Source: Pseudomonadota bacterium (GTDB taxonomy: Bacteria > Pseudomonadota > Gammaproteobacteria > Burkholderiales > Burkholderiaceae_C). From it: a stretch of 30,787 nt of DNA. Each line of letters begins with the position of its first letter. Position 1 is the stretch's first letter. The position numbers were made by a program, and so were the translations under genes. Shown here one piece after another: positions 24,855 to 30,787 of the stretch. The notes beneath the pieces were generated by a model. The model was not told the origin of the DNA. It saw only the letters and a program-made list of their open reading frames with translations, and did not search any database. Location of the stretch: contig JAEWPH010000192.1 of assembly GCA_023460715.1 (NCBI GenBank), positions 1 to 30,787 on the forward strand. The letters run 5' to 3'.

Positions 24855-25129
24855 GCCGGCTGGGCCTGTGCCGGCACCTCTGCCGCCGCTGCAGACGGTT
24901 CGGCAGCGGCCTTGCGCCGCAGGGCCGCGCGCTCCCAGGCCTTTTCATGGAAGAAGAACGCCACGGCCTGTACCGTGGGCTCCAGCAGGCTGAGCGTGAG
25001 CGACGCGATCAGGTTGCCGGTGACGGCATACGCCACCAGGGCGGCCACGCAGATGTGGATGAGGTAGTAGCTGCCCGTCTTGGCGAGCGTGGGGAGGTTC
25101 TGGTGCGTGAGCGTGCGGATGCGGGACAT
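24851..25129 (-). CDS. DUF2061 membrane protein
   Basis: 92 residues. The core (about 15-70) matches the DUF2061 pattern: a lysine-led first helix (KTGSYYLIHICVAALVAYAV), TGNLIASLTLSLLEP, and a closing FFFHEKAWER. Two membrane helices are expected, followed by a cytoplasmic Ala/Glu/Pro-rich tail. The family's function is unknown. The ATG at 25129 has GGAG 7 nt upstream. It is divergent from the SPFH gene. The 172-bp shared upstream region contains a TGGCGCCA palindrome but no promoter I would assign. Confidence 0.85.
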   Translation of the reverse strand: MSRIRTLTHQNLPTLAKTGSYYLIHICVAALVAYAVTGNLIASLTLSLLEPTVQAVAFFFHEKAWERAALRRKAAAEPSAAAAEVPAQAQPA

Positions 25130-25301
25130 GGCGGGGCTCCTGGTTCTTGGATGATTGAATGCTAGTTATTCGCATCCAATGGCGCCAATTGATTGCATGA
25201 ACTGCCGCGATAGGCAGCCCGCCAACGGCCCCGGCGCCTCGCTATGATGGCCGCACTTTTTCCCTCTCATCCCTCACCTCACAACGACCGGGAGCGTTCA
25301 C

Positions 25302-26357
25302 ATGGCCCTCATGGACTTCATCAAGAAGCAGTTCATCGACATCATCCAGTGGACGGAGGAGGGCGACGGCACGCTGGCGTGGCGCTTCCCGATGCGGGAC
25401 ATGGAAATCCAGAACGGCGGCACGCTGGTGGTGCGCGAGTCGCAGATGGCCGTGTTCGTCAACGAAGGCCAGGTGGCCGACGTGTTCGGCCCCGGCACGT
25501 ACAAGCTCACCACGCAGACGCTGCCCGTGCTGACCTACCTGAAGAACTGGGACAAGCTCTTCGAGTCCCCGTTCAAGAGCGACGTGTACTTCTTCAGCAC
25601 GCGCCAGCAGGTGGACCAGAAGTGGGGCACGCCCCAGCCCATCACCATCCGCGACAAGGACTTCGGCGCCGTGCGGCTGCGCGCCTTCGGCAACTACGCT
25701 TACCGCGTGGCGGACCCGAAGCTCTTCCACACCGAAATCTCCGGCACGCGCGAGTCCTATCCCGTGGCCGATCTGGACGGCCAGCTGCGCGGCCTGGTGC
25801 TGCAGAACATCAGCAATGCCATCGCGGGCAGCGGCCTGCCGTTCCTCGACCTGGCGGCCAACCAGGTCATGTTCGCCGACGCGCTGGCCAAGGAGCTGCA
25901 GCCGGCCTTCGCCAAGATCGGCCTGAAGCTGGAAAGCATGACGGTGCAGAACGTCTCGCTGCCCGAAGAGCTGCAGAAGGTGCTGGACCAGAAAATCGGC
26001 ATGGGCATGGTCGGCAACGACATGGGCAAGTTCATGCAGTACCAGACGGCCCAGGCGATCCCCAAGTTCGCCGAAGGCTCCGGCAACGGCGGTGGCGGCA
26101 TTGCCGGCGACGCCATGGGCCTGGGCGCCGGCGTGGCGCTGGGCCAGGTGCTGGCGCAGAACCTGCAGCAGGGCCTGCAGAACCCCGGCAGCGCTGCGGC
26201 GCAGGCGGCGGCCGTGGCCGGCGCGCCGGTGCAGGGCGTGAAGCCCGAGGACGTGATGGCCACGCTGGAAAAGCTGGGCGAACTCAAGGCCAAGGGCATC
26301 CTCACGCAGGAAGAGTTCGACGCCAAGAAATCCGAGCTGCTCAAGAAGCTGGTGTGA
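25302..26357 (+). CDS. SPFH-domain protein with SHOCT tail
   Basis: 351 residues. An SPFH/band-7 domain (about 25-235) of the YdjI / virion-core-like group has the start MALMDFIKKQFIDIIQW, then GTLVVRESQMAVFVNEG and the FGPGTYKLTTQTLP segment. A Gly/Ala/Gln-rich linker (about 255-310) follows. The last ~40 residues are a SHOCT domain (LEKLGELKAKGILTQEEFDA then KK). SPFH proteins oligomerise on membranes, and SHOCT is a short helical oligomerisation domain. No transmembrane helix is obvious, so peripheral association is likely. The start at 25302 has GGGAG about 8 nt upstream. It is followed by repeat copy G and then the DUF4178 gene in the same direction, probably one transcription unit. Confidence 0.88.
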   Translation: MALMDFIKKQFIDIIQWTEEGDGTLAWRFPMRDMEIQNGGTLVVRESQMAVFVNEGQVADVFGPGTYKLTTQTLPVLTYLKNWDKLFESPFKSDVYFFSTRQQVDQKWGTPQPITIRDKDFGAVRLRAFGNYAYRVADPKLFHTEISGTRESYPVADLDGQLRGLVLQNISNAIAGSGLPFLDLAANQVMFADALAKELQPAFAKIGLKLESMTVQNVSLPEELQKVLDQKIGMGMVGNDMGKFMQYQTAQAIPKFAEGSGNGGGGIAGDAMGLGAGVALGQVLAQNLQQGLQNPGSAAAQAAAVAGAPVQGVKPEDVMATLEKLGELKAKGILTQEEFDAKKSELLKKLV

Positions 26358-26368
26358 TCCCGGTATTG

Positions 26369-26427
26369 TGCTATTAAATATATAGCTAATGGCGCTTGAT
26401 ACATAAGCGCTAGAGGCCAAAAACACT
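26369..26427 (+). repeat. Dispersed hairpin repeat, copy G
   Basis: GTGCTATTAAATATATAGC, then stem GCGCTT (26392-26397) / AAGCGC (26405-26410), then TAGAGGCCAAAAACACTTA. Sense orientation, between the SPFH and DUF4178 genes. Confidence 0.85.
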
Positions 26428-26440
26428 TAAAACACTTCGC

Positions 26441-27964
26441 ATGGCCGACAGCGGCACCCAGCGTCATTACCGCGCGCCCTGCCCCGGCTGTGGCGCCCCG
26501 GTCGAATTCCAGAGCGCGCAGTCCACGCACGCCGTCTGCCCCTACTGCCAGAGCACGGTGGTGCGCAGCGGCGACGTGCTCAAGCGCATCGGCAAGATGG
26601 CCGAGGTCTTCGACGACCACAGTCCGCTGCAGCCCATGGCCACGGGCCGGGCCGTGCTGGACGGCAAAGACCAGCCCTTCACGCTCATCGGCCGCCTGCA
26701 GTACCAGGGCGACGCGGGCACGTGGACGGAGTGGATCGCCCTTCTGAACGACGGCACGACGGCCACGCTGGGCGAGGACAACGGCGCCTACGTCTTCACG
26801 CGCCCGGTGCCCGCCGACCGCACCCTGCCCGAGGCCGCGCACTTTCGTCCCGGCGCCACCACCGCCGTGGCCGGCAAGACCTACAGCGTGGCCGCCAACG
26901 TGCAGGCCCGCCTGGTCGCCGCCCAGGGCGAGCTGCCCAAGCTGCCGCCGCTGGGCCAGCCGTTCAGCGTGGTGGAACTGCGCAGCGACGACGGCGAGGT
27001 GCTGTCCATCGACTACGGCAGCGTGCCGCCGAAGGTCGAGCGCGGCCGCGCCGTGCGACTCGACGACCTGAAGCTGCAGGGCCTGAAGGACGAGTCGGTC
27101 AAGAACGAGAAAGGCCGCCAGTTCAGCTGCCCGAATTGCGGCGCGCCCGTGGCGGTGAAGCTGTCCAGCACCAAGAGCCTGACCTGCCCGTCCTGCCAGA
27201 GCCTGATCGACGTGTCGGGCGGCCTGGGCGGCAAACTGCGCCACGCCGAGCAGCACGAGCCCGTGCGCCTGCTGATCCCGCTGGGCAGCCAGGGCACGCT
27301 GGAGGGCGTGCACTGGCAGGTGGTGGGCTTTCAGCACCGCATGGGCGTGGAGCCGGGCGACGACGAACACTTCGGCTGGGACGAATACCTGCTGTACCAC
27401 CGCAAGCGCGGCTTCGCCTTTCTGGTGGATGCGAGCGATGGCTGGAGCCTGGTGCGCCCCGCCACCGGCGCGCCCAAGCTCTCGGCCAACGGGAAGGGCG
27501 CGCACTACCTGAACACGCCCTACCAGCTGGAATACAGCTACGAGGCCGAAACCACCTACGTGCTGGGCGAGTTCTACTGGCCCGTGGAGCGTGGGCAGAA
27601 AACGTTCAACCGCGACTTCGCCAGCAGCACCGGCCGCGGCATCCTGTCGATGGAGCAGACGCCCCAGGAGGTGACCTGGTCCGTGGGCAGCAAGCTCGAC
27701 AGCGCCGTCGTCGCCAAGGCCTTCAAGCTCGACGGCCAGGCCGACCTGTTCAAGCGCGAAGACGCCGCGCCCTTGGCCGGCGCGGGCGGCATCGGCTGCG
27801 GCACGTGGATCGTGATCCTCTTCCTGCTGCCGCTCATCGTGATGCTGGTGCTGGGCGGCAGCTGCAGCTCCTGCGACCCGCAGCGCGAAAATTGCACCTC
27901 GTCCAGCTACCGGTCTTCCGGCGGCTCCTACGGCGGCTATTCCAGTGGCGGCGGGCACAAATGA
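26441..27964 (+). CDS. DUF4178 protein with two zinc ribbons
   Basis: 507 residues. Zinc ribbon 1 has C14/C17 (CPGC) and C33/C36 (CPYC). A DUF4178-like beta-rich domain (about 55-210) follows. Zinc ribbon 2 has C230/C233 (CPNC) and C249/C252 (CPSC), and a second DUF4178-like domain spans about 275-420. One transmembrane helix lies near 450-472 (TWIVILFLLPLIVMLVLGG). The end is a tail with Cys (SCSSC) and then Ser/Gly/Tyr repeats. The duplicated ribbon-plus-domain plan suggests an internal duplication. The cytoplasmic ribbons and C-terminal anchor fit a membrane-bound scaffold. No catalytic motif is seen. It is located between SPFH and DUF350 genes; function unknown. Confidence 0.82.
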   Translation: MADSGTQRHYRAPCPGCGAPVEFQSAQSTHAVCPYCQSTVVRSGDVLKRIGKMAEVFDDHSPLQPMATGRAVLDGKDQPFTLIGRLQYQGDAGTWTEWIALLNDGTTATLGEDNGAYVFTRPVPADRTLPEAAHFRPGATTAVAGKTYSVAANVQARLVAAQGELPKLPPLGQPFSVVELRSDDGEVLSIDYGSVPPKVERGRAVRLDDLKLQGLKDESVKNEKGRQFSCPNCGAPVAVKLSSTKSLTCPSCQSLIDVSGGLGGKLRHAEQHEPVRLLIPLGSQGTLEGVHWQVVGFQHRMGVEPGDDEHFGWDEYLLYHRKRGFAFLVDASDGWSLVRPATGAPKLSANGKGAHYLNTPYQLEYSYEAETTYVLGEFYWPVERGQKTFNRDFASSTGRGILSMEQTPQEVTWSVGSKLDSAVVAKAFKLDGQADLFKREDAAPLAGAGGIGCGTWIVILFLLPLIVMLVLGGSCSSCDPQRENCTSSSYRSSGGSYGGYSSGGGHK

Positions 27965-28033
27965 GAGCCTGCCGCCGCGCTCCCGATTGCTTAATCTTCT
28001 TCTTCATCCATCCCACCGACGGAGGTCTTCATC

Positions 28034-28258
28034 ATGGCTCTTGAATGGCTGCGGCCTGCCGCTTTCTTCGGCTCCATCCTCTTCGCGCTGATCGGCGTGC
28101 TGGTGTTCTGGGTCAGCTTCATCATCATCGACAAGATCACGCCCTACGACCTGTGGGCCGAGATCGTCGAGAAGCAGAACAAGGCGCTGGCCATGGTGGT
28201 GGCGGCCATGTGCCTGGGCATCAGCATCATCGTGGCGGCGGCGATCCACGGCGGGTAA
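28034..28258 (+). CDS. Short DUF350 membrane protein
   Basis: 74 residues with two transmembrane helices (about 12-32 and 50-70) and a charged loop (DKITPYDLWAEIVEKQNKA). This matches one DUF350 unit; many DUF350 proteins carry two units and four helices, so this is a half-size form. The ATG at 28034 has GGAGGT at good spacing. It is 69 bp after the DUF4178 gene and in the same direction. DUF350 genes often occur with SPFH- or DUF4178-type genes. GC-rich hairpin GGCGGC/GCCGCC (28260-28276) follows the stop without a T-tract. Confidence 0.85.
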   Translation: MALEWLRPAAFFGSILFALIGVLVFWVSFIIIDKITPYDLWAEIVEKQNKALAMVVAAMCLGISIIVAAAIHGG

Positions 28259-28414
28259 AGGCGGCGCCGGGCCGCCGCCGCATGCGGCCCGCGGCATTCG
28301 TTGCGGGCGTTGCCGGCAGCAGAGGGCACCCCCGAGACGATCGGCGCGTGCATACGGGCCGTGCAAAGCGTGTTGTACGGCTGACACAAATCCCGTACGG
28401 TACGCAAAATATTG

Positions 28415-28433
28415 AATAAGAATAATTATCGTT
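28415..28433 (+). promoter_or_regulatory. Fur box upstream of the siderophore receptor
   Basis: AATAAGAATAATTATCGTT resembles the 19-bp Fur consensus GATAATGATAATCATTATC and sits about 75 bp before the receptor start, in an AT-rich island within GC-rich DNA. A TTGAAT at 28412-28417 could be a -35. Iron repression is the expected outcome. Confidence 0.75.
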
Positions 28434-28506
28434 ACTGTTACATTCGCTCGCTTTCCGACACGGGCCGTTGACACCGCGGCCCATTTGCCTTGCCGAGGAA
28501 GCGAAC

Positions 28507-30681
28507 ATGAACCGAAAGAACCGGCCCACCGGTCCCGCCTACCCTTTACTGCCAACCGCCGTCGCCATGCTCCTGGCATGGTCCTGCGCCGCAACCACCG
28601 CGAGCGCCCAGCCGGCGCCTGACGAGGCCCCTGCCCTGCCGGCCGCTCTCCAGCAGCTCCCTGCGGTACATGTCAGCGGATCGCAGTACGACCCGGACGA
28701 CGTGCGCCCCGAAGGCGTGACCACCGCCACCAAGACGTACATGGCCCCCAGGGACATCCCTCAGACGGTCGATACGCTGGAGGTCAACAAGTACAAGAGC
28801 TACGGCATCAACGACCTGGCCACCATGCTCGACGGCGTGCCCGGCGTGAACACCAGCTACGACATGCGGGGCGAGGGCGTGATGATCCGCGGCTTCCAGG
28901 CCGATGCCGGCGACATCTACCGCGATGGCGTGCGTGAAAGCGGGCAGGTGCGCCGCAGCACGGCGAACGTGGAGCGCATCGAGATCCTCAAGGGCCCGGC
29001 TTCGGTGCTGTACGGCCGCAGCGCTGGTGGCGGCGTCATCAATCTGGTGAGCAAGCAGGCGCGGTTCGACGGCAAGAGCAGCGTCACCCTGCGCGGCGGT
29101 TCTTGGGACAACGTGGGCGGCACCATCGACATCAACCAGGTGATCAACCCGAACGTGGTCGTGCGGCTGACGGCCGACCGCGAGCAGGCGCACAGCTTTC
29201 GCAGCGGCATCCGCAACAAGAACGAGATGGTCTCGCCCAGTATCCTGGTGGACAACCGCAAGGGTCTGCGCTGGACGGGGCAATACACCTACGACAACGT
29301 CTGGCGCGTGCCCGACCGCGGTCCGGCGTACGACCAGTTGCCGGCCGGCGTGTCCATCCGCCAGGGCTTTGCCCAGCCTGGGGACTACGTCGAGGACCGC
29401 CTGCGCGTGTGGCGCTCAGACCTGAGCTATGACTTCAACCCCGCCTGGAGCGTGCGCTGGGTGGCCAGCCGCCGCGAGGCCGACCAGGACTTCGACCACT
29501 ACTATCTGGGCACGTACTGCAATGCGCAGGGACGCACGTCCACCAACGCCACCTGCACCAACCGCGGCCAGGTGCGCCAGAGCTATGCCTGGCAGCAGAC
29601 GGCCAACAAGACCACCTCGCACACGGTGGACCTGACCGGCCGGTTCGACCTGGCGGGCATGCGGCACGATCTGCTGGTGGGCGTGGAGCACAGCGAGGAA
29701 GAGCGTGCGCCGCGCCTGTTCTCCACCGCCAACAGCAACGGCTTCATCGATCCGTTCAACCCGGTGTTCAACGCCGTGCGTCCGGCGCAGGGTGCGCCGA
29801 CGCAGGACAACCTGCACATCGGCAAGGGGCAGGCACTCTATGTGCAAGATCTGATCGAGGTCGCTCCGCAATGGAAGCTGCTGCTGGGCGCGCGCTACGA
29901 CAGCTACAAGTTCGAAAGCACCAACCGCATCAACGGCTTTCAGCGCGACACGGACGGCAGCTCCGTCAGCCCGCGCGTCGGCGTGGTCTGGCAGCCGGTG
30001 CGCGACCACAGCTTGTACGCCTCCTGGAACAAGAGCTTCTCGCCCTACGGCGGACGCGGCACGCTCAGCGTGGACACCGCGGCCACGGCCGTGCTGGACG
30101 AAGCGCCCCAGCACTCCCGCCAGGTCGAGATCGGCCTCAAGAGCGACTGGCTGCAGGGCGCGTTGTCTACCCAGCTGGCGGTCTACCAGCTGGAGCACTA
30201 CAACATCCGCTACCGGCCGGAACCCGACACCGACCCCTTCACCTTCGCCATGCGCGGCAAGGAGCGTTCGCGCGGGATCGAGTTCAGCGCCGCTGGGCGG
30301 GTCGCTCCCTCCTGGTACGTACGCGGCGGCGTTGGCGTGATGAGTGCCAAGGTGCTCGGCGACCGCAGCGTGCCCGCCAATGAAGGCAACTACCTGGCCA
30401 ACACGGCCCAGCGCAACGGTAACCTGTTCCTGCGGTACGCGCCTCCCGGCGCCTGGTACGGAGAGGTCGGCGTGACGCATACCAGCCGTCGGTACACCAA
30501 CCTCGCCAACACCAGCATCCTGCCGGGTTACACCCGTTGGGACGGCTTGGTGGGCTGGCGTGCCGCGCCGTGGACGGTCACGCTCGCCGTGTCGAACCTG
30601 CTGGACAAGGAATACTGGCGGTCCAGCAGCATGCCCGGTACGCCCCGCAGCTTTCTGCTGAGCGCCAATTACCAGTTCTGA
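28507..30681 (+). CDS. TonB-dependent ferric-siderophore receptor
   Basis: Outer-membrane importer powered by TonB-ExbBD. 724 residues: signal peptide (hydrophobic VAMLLAWSCAATTASA), a short linker with a TonB-box-like AVHVSG near 57, a plug domain (about 70-195: PQTVDTLEV, DLATMLDGVPGV, MIRGFQADAG, ERIEILKGPASVLYG then GGVINLVSK) and a 22-strand-type barrel ending in Phe (LLSANYQF). Plug and barrel features are those of the siderophore receptor family (FhuE/FpvA/FcuA-like). There is no N-terminal STN signalling domain, so no direct FecR-sigma signalling is expected; control is likely through the Fur box. The start ATG at 28507 has GAGGAA 6 nt upstream. The ligand cannot be predicted. Confidence 0.93.
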   Translation: MNRKNRPTGPAYPLLPTAVAMLLAWSCAATTASAQPAPDEAPALPAALQQLPAVHVSGSQYDPDDVRPEGVTTATKTYMAPRDIPQTVDTLEVNKYKSYGINDLATMLDGVPGVNTSYDMRGEGVMIRGFQADAGDIYRDGVRESGQVRRSTANVERIEILKGPASVLYGRSAGGGVINLVSKQARFDGKSSVTLRGGSWDNVGGTIDINQVINPNVVVRLTADREQAHSFRSGIRNKNEMVSPSILVDNRKGLRWTGQYTYDNVWRVPDRGPAYDQLPAGVSIRQGFAQPGDYVEDRLRVWRSDLSYDFNPAWSVRWVASRREADQDFDHYYLGTYCNAQGRTSTNATCTNRGQVRQSYAWQQTANKTTSHTVDLTGRFDLAGMRHDLLVGVEHSEEERAPRLFSTANSNGFIDPFNPVFNAVRPAQGAPTQDNLHIGKGQALYVQDLIEVAPQWKLLLGARYDSYKFESTNRINGFQRDTDGSSVSPRVGVVWQPVRDHSLYASWNKSFSPYGGRGTLSVDTAATAVLDEAPQHSRQVEIGLKSDWLQGALSTQLAVYQLEHYNIRYRPEPDTDPFTFAMRGKERSRGIEFSAAGRVAPSWYVRGGVGVMSAKVLGDRSVPANEGNYLANTAQRNGNLFLRYAPPGAWYGEVGVTHTSRRYTNLANTSILPGYTRWDGLVGWRAAPWTVTLAVSNLLDKEYWRSSSMPGTPRSFLLSANYQF

Positions 30682-30686
30682 ACCCC

Positions 30687-30787
30687 GTGCCGTCCACGCC
30701 CGCCCCGGGGGCCCGCCGACCGCTTCTGTGGCCCGCGGCGGCCGGCGTGCTGGTGGCCGGGCTGGCCACCGCAGGCGGCTGGCTGTG
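30687..30787 (+). CDS. Membrane protein, N-terminal part only
   Basis: GTG at 30687, five bases after the receptor stop, opens a frame running off the window. It has a Pro/Arg-rich start, then a hydrophobic helix LLWPAAAGVLVAGLATAGGW, fitting a membrane or exported protein. The tight spacing suggests an operon with the receptor, perhaps an iron-uptake partner. Too short to identify. Confidence 0.4.
   Translation, partial: MPSTPAPGARRPLLWPAAAGVLVAGLATAGGWL

Noticed and set aside
241..26427. Repeat copies as a CRISPR array
   Set aside because: Copies are kilobases apart, in both orientations, with variable loops and no regular spacers or cas genes.
30578..30769. Minus-strand frame at the right edge
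   Set aside because: It overlaps the end of the receptor gene and has shadow composition. The plus-strand GTG frame with a hydrophobic helix is a better candidate.

Overview
The window is about 31 kb of GC-rich, densely coding DNA. Protein sequences and gene neighbourhoods fit a betaproteobacterium of the Comamonadaceae (Acidovorax-like). This rests on family recognition, the divergent amgK / lptD-surA-rsmA arrangement and the beta-alanine catabolic cluster; no database search was run. I see no tRNA, rRNA, CRISPR array, prophage or complete insertion sequence. Essentially all of it looks like ordinary chromosome, peppered with small non-coding repeats.

Layout. 1-205 is the start of an unknown minus-strand gene. 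303-1481 (-) is a membrane diguanylate cyclase. 1691-7621 (-) is rsmE followed by a three-gene MukBEF-like (MksFEB) condensin operon, closed by an intrinsic terminator. A 270-bp MITE-like element lies exactly between mksE and mksB. 7698-8885 (-) is amgK, divergent from lptD-surA-rsmA (8965-13775, +). 13776-14256 is a repeat-rich gap with gene debris. 14257-15234 (-) is a secreted guanyl-type ribonuclease with its barstar inhibitor. 15245-15389 is a structured intergenic region with an orphan plus-strand terminator. 15390-17702 (-) is a malic enzyme and 17876-19027 (-) a second diguanylate cyclase. 19231-20016 (+) is an unusual lipoprotein with a histone-like tail. 20042-23000 (-) is the beta-alanine pathway (mmsA carrying a one-base frameshift, plus the aminotransferase) under a divergent LysR regulator (23143-24123). 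24412-24714 (+) is a 100-residue flagellar-rod-like protein. 24851-25129 (-) is a DUF2061 protein. 25302-28258 (+) is an SPFH-SHOCT / zinc-ribbon DUF4178 / DUF350 module. 28507-30681 (+) is a Fur-controlled TonB-dependent siderophore receptor, followed by the start of a membrane protein.

How the genes work together. MksB, MksE and MksF should form one SMC-kleisin complex. LptD and SurA act together in outer-membrane biogenesis, and AmgK recycles cell-wall sugars. The aminotransferase and MmsA would convert beta-alanine to acetyl-CoA, but MmsA is broken as read. The SPFH, DUF4178 and DUF350 genes look like a membrane-associated accessory module of unknown biochemical role.

The most distinctive signal is a dispersed ~55-bp repeat with a GCGCTT...AAGCGC hairpin. 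There are seven copies, nearly all at gene ends, and one supplies the C-terminus of MksE. Together with the MITE-like element, a palindromic insert inside amgK and a three-hairpin element near 14,000, it shows a chromosome heavily remodelled by small non-coding repeats.
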